Of a DNA stretch of 64,000 nt, positions 53,185 through 61,776 are shown piece after piece. Origin of the DNA: Bacillota bacterium (lineage in GTDB: Bacteria > Bacillota > Clostridia > Tissierellales > Tissierellaceae); the NCBI GenBank assembly GCA_023388495.1, contig JAEWGC010000028.1, positions 218,164-282,163 on the forward strand, read 5' to 3'. The translations under genes and the position numbers were made by a program. Positions within the stretch are counted from its first letter, which is position 1. Every line of letters starts with the position of its first letter. The notes beneath the pieces are model-generated. The model did no database searches. It was not told the origin of the DNA and worked only from the letters and a program-made list of their open reading frames with translations.

Positions 53185-53778
53185 ATGAAAGGAATATTAA
53201 ATGTGCTAGAATGGAGGTGCATTTTTATTAAGAAGCATACTATTTATATTTTGCTTACACACAGTGGTTCACTATTATCTAAATGTATCAATGTCTATAC
53301 TAAGGAGCCGTATACACATGTATCTATAGCCTTTGATGAAGAATTAAAGGAACTATATAGTTTTGGAAGGCTAAGGCCTAATAATCCACTTTTTGCAGGG
53401 TTTGTTAAGGAAGATGTGATAAACGGAACATACGCTAGATTTCCTGAAACAAGATGTGCATTATATTCCCTTGATATAAATGACTTGCAATATAGAAGAC
53501 TAATGAAGGAATTGGAAAGATTTAAAAGGGATGGGGAAAGATATGGCTACAATTTAATTGGATTAATAGGTGTTATGGTAAATTATCCTATTGAAAGAAA
53601 ATATAATTATTTCTGTTCACAGTTTGTATCTTCATTACTTAGAAAAAGTGGGATAAAATTAATTGATAAGCATACGGCATTGACATCACCAAGAGATTTC
53701 AGAGAATGTAGAGAACTAAATCTTGTGTATGAAGGAAAGTTACAGAACTATAATTTAAAGCAATCATATATTTATTAA
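53185..53778 (+). CDS. Papain-like (YiiX/NlpC-P60 superfamily) protein
   Basis: A 197-residue protein. IYILLTHSGSLLSKCINVYT opens the fold, PYTHVSIAFDEELKELYSFG contains the likely catalytic histidine, and YNYFCSQFVSSLLRKSG contains the likely cysteine. The His-before-Cys order suggests the permuted papain-like group (YiiX/YaeF/DUF830), amidases or thioesterases acting on cell-wall or lipid substrates. ATG 53185 is used; a GGAGGTG at 53213-53219 lies ahead of an in-frame ATT, so the start is uncertain. Confidence 0.65.
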   Translation: MKGILNVLEWRCIFIKKHTIYILLTHSGSLLSKCINVYTKEPYTHVSIAFDEELKELYSFGRLRPNNPLFAGFVKEDVINGTYARFPETRCALYSLDINDLQYRRLMKELERFKRDGERYGYNLIGLIGVMVNYPIERKYNYFCSQFVSSLLRKSGIKLIDKHTALTSPRDFRECRELNLVYEGKLQNYNLKQSYIY

Positions 53779-53790
53779 TAATTATTTTAG

Positions 53791-53820
53791 AAAAGAAGAA
53801 CAAAAAGTTCTTCTTTTTTT
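53791..53820 (+). terminator. Intrinsic terminator
   Basis: AAAAGAAGAAC pairs with GTTCTTCTTTT around a five-base loop, with a T-run. Confidence 0.88.
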
Positions 53821-53874
53821 GCAGTATTTTTATTTTAACTTCCGTTATAATTAATGGAAGAAAGGAGGGGAGAT

Positions 53875-54438
53875 ATGTTTAATGAATCAGTACTTATAAA
53901 AAAGGCATTAGAAGGAGACCAGGATTCCTTTGCCAAGATAATAGATGAATATAAAAATTATGTATTTGCTATTATTTTTAATTTTATTAAAGATTATAAT
54001 GAAGTTGAAAACGTGGCACAGGAAGTCTTCTTACAGGTTTATCTCTCCCTCTCAACCTATGAATCCAATAATTTTAAGGGTTGGATTGGTAGAATCGCAT
54101 CCAATAAATCTATAGATTGGCTTAGAAAGAAGAAGAGTAAGTTTAAGGAAGAAGTAATGGAAGATAGTGATGACTTGGTAGATAATCTTAAATTTAGCCA
54201 TAGTCATACTCCTGAGGAAATATTAATAGAAAAAGAAAAGAAGGAAGAAATATCTAGCCTATGTAAATCGATTCCTTCAATATATGAGGAGACAATAACA
54301 AAGTTTTATTTACAAGGAAAATCCTACGAGGATATTGCAAGAGAAGAGGGAACTACAGTCAAAACAGTAGCCTCAAGGCTCTATAGAGGAAGAAATATGT
54401 TGAAAGAGAAATGGAGGGAAAGAAATGAAACATTATGA
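53875..54438 (+). CDS. ECF-type RNA polymerase sigma factor
   Basis: A 187-residue sigma-70-family factor of extracytoplasmic-function type. Region 2 reads IIDEYKNYVFAIIFNFIKDY and AQEVFLQVYLSLSTYESNNF with GWIGRIASNKSIDWLRKKKS; region 4 reads FYLQGKSYEDIAREEGTTVK and TVASRLYRGRNMLKEKW. The start is ATG 53875 behind AAAGGAGGGG, not the upstream ATG at 53854. Its end overlaps the anti-sigma gene by 14 bases. Confidence 0.93.
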   Translation: MFNESVLIKKALEGDQDSFAKIIDEYKNYVFAIIFNFIKDYNEVENVAQEVFLQVYLSLSTYESNNFKGWIGRIASNKSIDWLRKKKSKFKEEVMEDSDDLVDNLKFSHSHTPEEILIEKEKKEEISSLCKSIPSIYEETITKFYLQGKSYEDIAREEGTTVKTVASRLYRGRNMLKEKWRERNETL

Positions 54439-54907
54439 TTATGTGGAATGGGTCCTATATAAACATAATCTTCTAGATGATAAAATCTATCAAGAAATGG
54501 AAGAGCACTTACTTCTATGTGATGAATGTATGGAAGTTTTTCTTTCTCTTATAGATGAAGAAGATATGGATAGAGCCGGAGCCTTTATACCAGAAGATTT
54601 CACATATAAGGTTATGAATAATATTAAAAATATTACTCCTATGAAGAAAAAGGTTAAAAGACCAGCAAGGAAGATGTCTAATGATTTCTTCATATACTAT
54701 GCAGCAGTTGCATCTGTAGCTATTATTTTAACTGCCACCGGATTTTTTGGTAAAATAGTAGATACAGTGCCTCAAATAGCCTCCAATATTAGTATGGAAG
54801 AAAGCAGGTTTAAAGCAAATACAATATATAATTTCACAGAAAAGATAACAAATAATACTTCAATGTTTATAAATAACTTTAATTTAAATAGAAATAAGGA
54901 GGATTAA
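54425..54907 (+). CDS. Membrane anti-sigma factor
   Basis: A 160-residue protein with a zinc-finger-like N terminus (EEHLLLCDECMEVFLSLID; HxxxCxxC) as in ZAS-type anti-sigma factors, one membrane segment (FIYYAAVASVAIILTATGFF) and a short external domain. The overlap with the sigma gene gives coupled synthesis. It should hold the ECF factor at the membrane until an envelope signal releases it. Confidence 0.88.
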   Translation: MKHYDYVEWVLYKHNLLDDKIYQEMEEHLLLCDECMEVFLSLIDEEDMDRAGAFIPEDFTYKVMNNIKNITPMKKKVKRPARKMSNDFFIYYAAVASVAIILTATGFFGKIVDTVPQIASNISMEESRFKANTIYNFTEKITNNTSMFINNFNLNRNKED

Positions 54908-54909
54908 TT

Positions 54910-55707
54910 ATGAGACAAAAAAGCAAATTCGTTACATTTTTACTGTCATTTGTGCCAGGTTTATCTCATTTTTATTTAGGATATGCTGATAGGGGATTGA
55001 TTTACCTATTGACATTTGGAGGAATTATATTTGGAACCATAGCATTAGGAATGATAACTGGCCATGATGAAGTATTGGTATTTCTTGTAGCTTTGCCGAT
55101 TATTTGGTTGATTGCATTGATAGATTCTATGTCTATAATAAATAATACAAGATATAATCCGAATATTGAAGGAAATAGTGTGATAGTAGATAAAGAAGCA
55201 ATGAAACTTTCTAATAGAAAGATAATTACTTTAGCCTTGTCTGTAATACCAGGAGCAGGACATATGTATTTAGGTTATCAGAAGAAGGGGCTAGTATTGA
55301 TGGGTGGATTTTTCTTTGCTATATTTTTTATGGGATGGCTAAATTTAAGTTTTCTATTGTTTTTACTTCCACTAATTTGGTTTTATTCTTTCTTTGATGC
55401 ATTCCATACACTTAATGGTAATGATGTAGAGGACATAGACATAGCAAGATTTTTACCTAGTATCAAATCAGAATATATAGGTAAGGGACTTATTGGAATA
55501 GGAGTGCTTATTGCATTACAAAAGATACTCTACCCAATCCTATCATCAATCCTATCAACATATATTGATTATCAAATAGTATATCAAATAGGAAACTATA
55601 TCCAAACATCAATAGTATCCTTAATCTTTATAATCGGTGGTATTAAGATACTTCAAAGTAGGAAGCAAGTAGAAGCAATTGAGGAGGATGAGGATAATGA
55701 AGAGTAG
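54910..55707 (+). CDS. Polytopic membrane protein with duplicated TM2-like unit
   Basis: A 265-residue membrane protein with an internal duplication. Residues about 10-40 (SFVPGLSHFYLGYADRGLIY) and 105-135 (SVIPGAGHMYLGYQKKGLVL) match each other and recall the GxGxxYLG pattern of TM2 proteins; two further helices follow. It is the third gene of the sigma/anti-sigma operon (two bases after the anti-sigma stop), so a role in envelope stress is likely. No enzyme motif is visible. Confidence 0.75.
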   Translation: MRQKSKFVTFLLSFVPGLSHFYLGYADRGLIYLLTFGGIIFGTIALGMITGHDEVLVFLVALPIIWLIALIDSMSIINNTRYNPNIEGNSVIVDKEAMKLSNRKIITLALSVIPGAGHMYLGYQKKGLVLMGGFFFAIFFMGWLNLSFLLFLLPLIWFYSFFDAFHTLNGNDVEDIDIARFLPSIKSEYIGKGLIGIGVLIALQKILYPILSSILSTYIDYQIVYQIGNYIQTSIVSLIFIIGGIKILQSRKQVEAIEEDEDNEE

Positions 55708-56044
55708 AAGAGTAGGTACAATATCTATGGCAATAGTTTTGATTGCCTTTGGAATATTAATATTTGTAGCTCAAATTAATAAATTGTCAGCTGTAGAACT
55801 TGCTATAAAGTTTTGGCCCAGTATATTAATCTTATTAGGTGGAGAGATTCTTTGGGTGAGTTTTAAAGAGAAAAAAGAAACCGAGAATTTTATTATAAGG
55901 TATGATATATTCTCTATGTTTATAGTAATGGTTATACTATGTGTTAATATAACTATTTATAGCCTTGTAGAAACAGGAATCATGGATTATATAAAACTAA
56001 AGGTTGCGGAAGAAACATATAGATATGAAAGCCATTTAGAATAA
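55697..56044 (+). CDS. LiaF/DUF5668-like two-helix membrane protein
   Basis: A 115-residue protein starting MKSRRVGTISMAIVLIAFGI. Two membrane helices are followed by WPSILILLGGEILWVSFKEK, a pattern of the LiaI/LiaF transmembrane region, then a third helix (IFSMFIVMVILCVNITIYSL). GAGGAGG at 55681-55687 selects ATG 55697, overlapping the previous gene by 11 bases. Membership in the ECF operon again suggests an envelope-stress role. Confidence 0.75.
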   Translation: MKSRRVGTISMAIVLIAFGILIFVAQINKLSAVELAIKFWPSILILLGGEILWVSFKEKKETENFIIRYDIFSMFIVMVILCVNITIYSLVETGIMDYIKLKVAEETYRYESHLE

Positions 56045-56097
56045 AAAAATAACTATAGTTTTTGGTGTGAGACATCAGAAATTATAGTTATTTTTTT
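56043..56097 (+). terminator. Terminator of the ECF sigma operon
   Basis: A 15-base stem (56043-56057 with 56083-56097) including an A-run and T-run, 25-base loop; usable on both strands. Confidence 0.82.
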
Positions 56098-56098
56098 G

Positions 56099-56156
56099 TT
56101 GACCTAAAAATAAAATAGATATATAATAGACTTATCAGTCTAGACTATGCGGTCTA
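56099..56156 (+). promoter_or_regulatory. Promoter with two tandem palindromic operators
   Basis: TTGACC (56099-56104), 17-base spacer, TATAAT (56122-56127). Immediately downstream are TAGACT-N4-AGTCTA (56127-56142) and TAGACT-N4-GGTCTA (56141-56156), two inverted repeats with the same half-sites and spacing, sharing two bases. They cover the transcription start and are the expected site for the TetR-family repressor encoded at the end of this operon. Confidence 0.82.
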
Positions 56157-56175
56157 TAAAAAGGAGTGAATGGTC

Positions 56176-57030
56176 ATGTACAAGATAAATGATTTAACTT
56201 TTAGATACCCTAAGAATAAAGAGGACACAATAAAGGGAATATCCTTTGAAATTAAGGATGGGGAGATATTTGGTTTATTAGGTCCCTCTGGTGTTGGAAA
56301 ATCTACTACACAAAAGTTACTTATTAAACTATTGGGAGGCTATAGGGGAGAGATACTCTACAAAGGAAAGGATTTAAAGTCCTATGACAATAGCTATTTT
56401 GAGGAAGTAGGAGTAGGCTTTGAGATGCCAGTACATTTTTCAAAATTGACTGTAGAAGAAAATCTAAACTTTTTTAAGAAGTTATATAAATCTACAATAG
56501 ACACAGATGAACTTTTAAAAAGAGTTGGACTTTATGATGATAGAAAGAAAAAGGTTGCAGAATTCTCTAAGGGCATGAAGATAAGACTTAATTTCGTTAG
56601 GGCGATGTTAAATAATCCTAAAATATTATTTCTAGATGAGCCTACTAATGGTCTGGACCCTAAAAACGCTAGAATAATTAAAGAAATCATAAAGGAGTTT
56701 AAAGATCAAGGTGGTACAGTTTTATTAACTACTCATTTAATGAATGATGTTGATGAACTATGTGATAGAGTAGCGTTTATGGCTAATGGAAAAATCGCTG
56801 AGATAAGTACTCCAAAGGATTTAAAGCTAAAGTATGGCTCTAGAGAAGTAGATATTGAATATAGAGATGAATCCAAAGTATTGAAGTCTACTTTTAGCTT
56901 AGATAATCTAGGGAATAACAATGAATTCATCCATATTATAAAAGAAAAAGAAATAATAACCATTCACAGTAAGGAGAATACTCTAGATGACATATTTATA
57001 AAGGTGACTGGGGTGACTAAGGATGAATAG
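56176..57030 (+). CDS. ABC transporter ATP-binding protein
   Basis: A 284-residue ATPase: Walker A GLLGPSGVGKSTTQKLLIKL, signature-region EFSKGMKIRLNFVRAM, Walker B ILFLDEPTNGLDPKNAR and TTHLMNDVDELCDR. The signature is SKGMK instead of SGGQ, common in ABC-2 exporters. It energises the two permeases that follow. AAGGAG at 56161-56166 serves ATG 56176; the ATG at 56170 is too close. Confidence 0.92.
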   Translation: MYKINDLTFRYPKNKEDTIKGISFEIKDGEIFGLLGPSGVGKSTTQKLLIKLLGGYRGEILYKGKDLKSYDNSYFEEVGVGFEMPVHFSKLTVEENLNFFKKLYKSTIDTDELLKRVGLYDDRKKKVAEFSKGMKIRLNFVRAMLNNPKILFLDEPTNGLDPKNARIIKEIIKEFKDQGGTVLLTTHLMNDVDELCDRVAFMANGKIAEISTPKDLKLKYGSREVDIEYRDESKVLKSTFSLDNLGNNNEFIHIIKEKEIITIHSKENTLDDIFIKVTGVTKDE

Positions 57031-57748
57031 ATTTACTACCTTAGTACAAGGTGAACTTCTTAGGCTGAAAAAATATAACCTTCTTGCAGCATCTCTTTTT
57101 GTATCAGCAATATGGGTCGGGCTACTTCACTTTTTAGATATAGAAAATGTAACTAAGCTAATACCACAATTGATTTTTCTAGATGTAACTACTATGGCTA
57201 TGTTACTAGTAGGAGTTACATTTATCTATGAAAGAGATGAGGCAACTATTAGGACATTGTTAGTATCTCCTGTTTCTAAATCAGAATATATATTATCTAA
57301 GATGATATCTAATATCATTCCAAGTATATTGTCTTTAACCATAATGTATATATATTCAAAATTCTTTAAGATCATAGAAATAAATTATTTTTTGTTATTA
57401 GGAGCAGTCATGTTAATAGCATTTTTTCACTCTCTAATAGGATTTTTATTGACTTATTACTCAAAGGATTTTACTGACTTAGTAATGACTATTATGAAAG
57501 TTTTTTTTGTTTTCTTACTTCCGGTTATATTAGGTGAGTTTAACATTATCACAAATGAAATATTTAAAAAGGTATTATATATATTGCCAACCAAATCTTC
57601 TCTTATGCTTCTAATGGGGGCAGCTGGCAATGCAGAATCCTGGGAGATAATATTATCACTTGTTTATTTACTATTAGGCTCCATAGCCTTATATTATTTA
57701 GTGTGGAAAAATTTTGATGCTTATGCGCTAAAGGAAAGTGGTGAATAG
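57023..57748 (+). CDS. ABC-2 type permease
   Basis: A 241-residue membrane protein with six hydrophobic segments and the intracellular loop FIYERDEATIRTLLVSPVSK that is typical of ABC-2 permeases. It overlaps the ATPase gene by eight bases and precedes a second permease by two bases, suggesting a heterodimeric exporter. The substrate is unknown; drug or toxic-metabolite export would fit TetR control. Confidence 0.85.
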   Translation: MNRFTTLVQGELLRLKKYNLLAASLFVSAIWVGLLHFLDIENVTKLIPQLIFLDVTTMAMLLVGVTFIYERDEATIRTLLVSPVSKSEYILSKMISNIIPSILSLTIMYIYSKFFKIIEINYFLLLGAVMLIAFFHSLIGFLLTYYSKDFTDLVMTIMKVFFVFLLPVILGEFNIITNEIFKKVLYILPTKSSLMLLMGAAGNAESWEIILSLVYLLLGSIALYYLVWKNFDAYALKESGE

Positions 57749-57750
57749 TT

Positions 57751-58470
57751 ATGTATGGAAGCTTTGTAAAATCAGAAATAAAAAAGTGGAGTAGAGATTC
57801 TATGATGGGATTTATGCTAGTATATCCTATTATATTTGGATTACTAGGTAGATATTTTCTACCTTGGGTAACTGATAAATATGGTTTTAACTTTGTACCA
57901 TTTAATGATTTGATACTAGTTATATTAGTATTATTTGTACCTATAGCTTATGGAGCATTAATAGGATTTTCTATATTAGAGGATAGAGACGACAATGTTT
58001 TGACTAATATTAAAGTCACACCTTTGAGTATACATCAGTTTTTAAGCTTTAGATTAATTGCAGTATATTTACTTTGTGTTTTAGCTACTATATTTGTAAT
58101 GTGGTTTTCAAAGGTTGGAGATATTTCTATGAAGGATATTATTTTAATATCTTTGTTAGCTTCTTTAGAGGCTCCAATATCTGGACTTCTTATTAATTCC
58201 TTTGCTAAAAATAAAATTGAAGGGTTTGCAGTTATGAAGATAGGAGGAAGTATAGTAGTATTTCCTATAGTTGCTCTATTTTTTAATGGTGCAAGAGAAT
58301 TATTTTTCTCCTTTGCCCCAGGATTTTGGTCAGCTAAGGTAATTAGTAATATAATAAGAGGCGGAGGTCTTTATCTTTCTTATAATCAATATTATTTTAT
58401 AGGCTTAGTATATATGATAATACTAAATATATTGGCCTATAGACTGTTTATGAAAAAGACAAATGTATAG
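57751..58470 (+). CDS. ABC-2 type permease, second subunit
   Basis: A 239-residue membrane protein, six hydrophobic segments, with GALIGFSILEDRDDNVLTNI and KVTPLSIHQFLSFRLIAVYL forming the ABC-2 cytoplasmic loop. It pairs with the preceding permease. GGTG precedes the ATG. The TetR gene begins 27 bases later. Confidence 0.85.
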   Translation: MYGSFVKSEIKKWSRDSMMGFMLVYPIIFGLLGRYFLPWVTDKYGFNFVPFNDLILVILVLFVPIAYGALIGFSILEDRDDNVLTNIKVTPLSIHQFLSFRLIAVYLLCVLATIFVMWFSKVGDISMKDIILISLLASLEAPISGLLINSFAKNKIEGFAVMKIGGSIVVFPIVALFFNGARELFFSFAPGFWSAKVISNIIRGGGLYLSYNQYYFIGLVYMIILNILAYRLFMKKTNV

Positions 58471-58497
58471 CTATTAGAATTGAGAGGAGCGGTGTTT

Positions 58498-59106
58498 TTG
58501 GAGGGAAAAAGGGAAAAATCCTTTGAGAAACGAGAAGAACTAATAAATGCAGCTTTAGTTGAATTTGGGGATAAAGGATATGATAACGCGTCCTTAAACA
58601 ATATATTGAAGGAAGCTGGAATAAGTAAAGGTACATTTTACTATCATTTTAAGAATAAAGAAGATTTATATATATATTTATATGATATTTTAGCTGAAGA
58701 AAAAATGAATTTTTTTAACAAAAATATAAATCCTGAAGACTTTAATAAAGATATATTTACATTGCTAAAGATTATGAGCAAGGTAGGTATGGAATTTGCT
58801 CATTACAGGCCAGAGGTTGCTAAGTTTTCTAGCAGTTATTTAAAAGACTTAAACAATCCTATACTTGATAAGGTAAAAGAAAAATACAATTTTCAAAACA
58901 ATGATTATTTAGATGTTTTAATAGATAATGCTTATAAAAGGGAAGAGTTAAGAGAAGATTTGCCAAGAAAATTTATCAAAAGTATGATAAATTATCTGTT
59001 AGTTAATTTGTACGAAATATCAAATATTATAGATATAAATGAATATGTTACAGAAGTAAATTACTTAATTGATTTTTTAAGGGATGGATTAAGAAAAAGA
59101 TGCTAA
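58498..59106 (+). CDS. TetR family transcriptional regulator
   Basis: A 202-residue regulator. The helix-turn-helix reads LINAALVEFGDKGYDNASLN, then NILKEAGISKGTFYYHFKNK, the standard TetR motif. The ligand-binding C terminus is variable. GAGAGGAG at 58482-58489 is eight bases before TTG 58498, preferred over upstream TTG/GTG codons. It is the last gene of the ABC operon, so it probably represses its own synthesis through the operators at 56127-56156. Confidence 0.92.
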   Translation: MEGKREKSFEKREELINAALVEFGDKGYDNASLNNILKEAGISKGTFYYHFKNKEDLYIYLYDILAEEKMNFFNKNINPEDFNKDIFTLLKIMSKVGMEFAHYRPEVAKFSSSYLKDLNNPILDKVKEKYNFQNNDYLDVLIDNAYKREELREDLPRKFIKSMINYLLVNLYEISNIIDINEYVTEVNYLIDFLRDGLRKRC

Positions 59107-59125
59107 TAAAATGGCATCTTTTTTT
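59098..59125 (+). terminator. Terminator of the TetR/ABC operon
   Basis: AGATGC pairs with GCATCT around an 11-base loop, followed by a T-run; it includes the tetR-like stop codon. Confidence 0.82.
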
Positions 59126-59294
59126 GTAATTGTTTCATATAAAATGATGAACCATGACGATAAATGTAGGAAAAAGGCTGAATACAACGCTGTGTACACA
59201 TGCTTGTCCATGATATAATAAAAGTGTGAGGCAAGTATATAGATTTCTTACATAAATATATTAACTTATGTTATTAAGGTAGGTGTTAAATTAT

Positions 59295-59873
59295 ATGACA
59301 CAATACATATGTAAATTAACATTAGAAAGATTATGTGCCAAAAATATAATAAAGGAAGAAGATAGGGAAATATACCTATATGGATTAGAACTACTTATAG
59401 CTACTATATTTAAGGGGTTAGTAATAGTAATTATTGGGGCATTGACTAGTTTGATAAAAGAAATGCTTATATTTACTTTATTTTTTAGTGGATTAAGGAT
59501 ACAGGCTGGAGGGTATCATGCTAAGACTATTTTAGGCTGTTTAATAGGAACATTAACTATAATATTTACTTCAATTACTTTAGTAAGAATACTTCCTGAG
59601 GATTACCAGTCATATTATATTTTAATATCAATGGTAGCTTCAGTAGTTCTCATTTTTTTATATGCACCATTAGAAAGTGAAAACAAACCACTAAGTAAGG
59701 AAGAAAAGGTATTATACAGGCATAGAAGCTTACAAACAGTTATCATAGGAAATATTATTATACTAATTCTAATAGCTTTTAGTGATAAATTTAATTATTT
59801 GGGATCTATAGCTTCCACTGGTTTTTTTATAGAGTCATTAACAATAATACATAATCTTAAAGACAAAAAATAA
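59295..59873 (+). CDS. agrB: AgrB-like peptide processing protease
   Basis: AgrB is a membrane cysteine protease that trims the AgrD precursor and helps close its thiolactone ring. The 192-residue product has about six membrane segments and the active-site region GLRIQAGGYHAKTILGC, with histidine (about residue 75) and cysteine (about 82) seven residues apart, as in staphylococcal AgrB. AGGTAGGTG upstream points to ATG 59295. An agrC-like and an agrD gene follow. Confidence 0.93.
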   Translation: MTQYICKLTLERLCAKNIIKEEDREIYLYGLELLIATIFKGLVIVIIGALTSLIKEMLIFTLFFSGLRIQAGGYHAKTILGCLIGTLTIIFTSITLVRILPEDYQSYYILISMVASVVLIFLYAPLESENKPLSKEEKVLYRHRSLQTVIIGNIIILILIAFSDKFNYLGSIASTGFFIESLTIIHNLKDKK

Positions 59874-60040
59874 AATATTTTGGAGTTGATAGAATTACGA
59901 GTATGAAGTCCCCCTTTTTTATTGATTGATTTTGCAAATATGATATATTATTAATTAAGGATAAGAATCATCAGATTATTTATTAGCCATTATTATAAGC
60001 AAAATCTTATATTTTTTCCAAATCACGAAAGGGGTGCAGT

Positions 60041-61402
60041 ATGACAAACATAACTATAATGAATATATTTACCAATATATTAGACACAGTTTTAGTTTTT
60101 AATTTTTTAGCTAAGATATTACATAAGAAAAATATAAAAAGAAAGTATGCTATAGCATTCTTGTTAAAACTTATAATCTTCAATACCTTAATAAATCATA
60201 TATTTGGTCTTGCTAATGCTATTGGATTTATCTCCATATTTATTGTATCAACTGTTGTTTATTCATATCTATTAGATGAAAAAGTTTATAAAGTCTTGAT
60301 TTATAGCATCTTAGGTACTGTGTTCATGTTTATTTTTGAATTGATTGCTGTAAATATTATTATCTTAGTTTTCCAGATACAACCGTCAGAGATACTAGAA
60401 TTAAATATCTATAGGCTCCTTGGCATTATTGGTGCAAAGGGAGGATTCTTTTTATTTATTAAATACCTAATAGGAAAGATTAACATACCTATATATATGA
60501 AGGCAAAGAACAATAGAACTATTATTTTAATGGGACTTTTTAATATTTCAGTGATATTCATGATATTTACATTATATAAAAATATAGAGATAAATTCTGT
60601 CTTTGGATATATATATTTAATTGGTATGGGAATTTCAGCTATAGTCTTTAGTTGGGTAATTTATTCAATATCTAAAAAAATGATTTATCAATATCAGCAG
60701 GAAATGCTCTGGAAGGTTAAGGAAGAGGAGTTTCATAAAAAGGACTTTTATGTTAAAAGTATGAAAGATATTTTACATACAATAAGATCGCAAAGGCATG
60801 ACTTAAACAATTATCTCGGTACTCTTTATGGTTTAATATGTCTAGAGGATTTTGAAGAGGCAAAACATTACATAACAAAGATTAATGATAGAGTTAGTAA
60901 TATGAATAAAATAATTGAGACAAGCCATCCAGTCATTACTGCATTGGTGAGTATAAAAAAGAATAAGGCATTTGAAGATAATATAGATATGGAATTAAAT
61001 ATTGATATATCTGAAGAGGTTCCATTTGATTTTGTAGATTTATCAATTATTATAGGTAATTTATTAGATAATGCTATAGAGGCATGTAGTGTAATGAATA
61101 GAGAAGATAAGAGAAAAATTCAATTGTTTATGGAAGTTAAAGAGGGAGATTTAATAATTCAAGTAAACAATACAAAGTCAAATAAAGTAAAATTAGAAGG
61201 TATTGATATTAAAGGAAGATTTACAACTAAAGATGATCAAGAAAATCACGGATTTGGTTTAGGGAATATTGAATTTATAGTAAATCAATATAATGGAATT
61301 ATGAATATAGAGGATTTTGGAAGGGAATTTAGAGTAAATATAGCTTTACCTTTAGAAATAGATTTTAGTTATAAGGTGCAATCTACCACCTATGCAATAT
61401 AG
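60041..61402 (+). CDS. agrC: AgrC-like sensor histidine kinase (GHKL type)
   Basis: A 453-residue kinase. The first 220 residues have about six or seven membrane helices that would sense the peptide; then the dimerisation/histidine region ILHTIRSQRHDLNNYLGTLY with the phosphoaccepting histidine, and a GHKL ATPase domain (IIIGNLLDNAIEACSVMNRE, then NHGFGLGNIEFIVNQY). This is the AgrC/NatK class. AAAGGGG precedes the ATG. Its usual partner, an AgrA LytTR response regulator, is not encoded in the window. Confidence 0.9.
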   Translation: MTNITIMNIFTNILDTVLVFNFLAKILHKKNIKRKYAIAFLLKLIIFNTLINHIFGLANAIGFISIFIVSTVVYSYLLDEKVYKVLIYSILGTVFMFIFELIAVNIIILVFQIQPSEILELNIYRLLGIIGAKGGFFLFIKYLIGKINIPIYMKAKNNRTIILMGLFNISVIFMIFTLYKNIEINSVFGYIYLIGMGISAIVFSWVIYSISKKMIYQYQQEMLWKVKEEEFHKKDFYVKSMKDILHTIRSQRHDLNNYLGTLYGLICLEDFEEAKHYITKINDRVSNMNKIIETSHPVITALVSIKKNKAFEDNIDMELNIDISEEVPFDFVDLSIIIGNLLDNAIEACSVMNREDKRKIQLFMEVKEGDLIIQVNNTKSNKVKLEGIDIKGRFTTKDDQENHGFGLGNIEFIVNQYNGIMNIEDFGREFRVNIALPLEIDFSYKVQSTTYAI

Positions 61403-61454
61403 TTGGTACTGCAAATATACATCATATGTATATAAAAAGGGGGAGAGGGTAAAT

Positions 61455-61589
61455 ATGAGAAACAAAAGATACCTACTTAACTTAGTTGCAGTTTTGTCAC
61501 TTACATTTGCAAGTCTTGGTGCAGGGGTTAATTGTTGGATGCTATTATATCAGCCAAAAATGCCACAACAATTAAGAAAAAAAGTATAG
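61455..61589 (+). CDS. agrD: AgrD-like cyclic lactone autoinducer precursor
   Basis: A 44-residue peptide: charged start (MRNKRYLLN), hydrophobic amphipathic leader, then GVNCWMLLYQPKMPQQLRKK. The conserved CxxxxYQPKxP pattern is that of clostridial cyclic lactone autoinducers. By analogy the ring would be Cys27-Trp-Met-Leu-Leu31, released from the YQPKMP recognition tail by AgrB; the N-terminal tail length is not predictable. AAAGGGGGAGAGGG precedes ATG 61455; an in-frame ATG at 61392 overlaps agrC and is not used. Confidence 0.93.
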   Translation: MRNKRYLLNLVAVLSLTFASLGAGVNCWMLLYQPKMPQQLRKKV

Positions 61590-61601
61590 TTAGTTAAAAA
61601 G

Positions 61602-61648
61602 GAAGAAAAGTTCTAAATTGAGGAATTATTTAGAACTTTTCTTCTTTT
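61602..61648 (+). terminator. Terminator of the agr locus
   Basis: Seventeen-base stem (61602-61618 with 61628-61644), nine-base loop, T-rich tail. Confidence 0.9.
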
Positions 61649-61776
61649 ATTAAAACTAAATTTTTATCTTGTTTTTTTAAAGGTTATAAATTACAATATA
61701 CTATTAAGATAGAAGAGTATTATTAATATATATTTGTTATACTAAGATTATTATAAAATATAAGGAGGAGTTTGTA

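Noticed and set aside
59874..60040. Small gene or agrD between agrB and agrC, where agrD is often found.
   Set aside because: The interval has no frame with a leader plus CxxxxYQPKxP-like motif; agrD is clearly at 61455-61589.
61649..61776. Purine riboswitch before guaB.
   Set aside because: The AT-rich interval lacks the conserved purine aptamer segments and hairpins.
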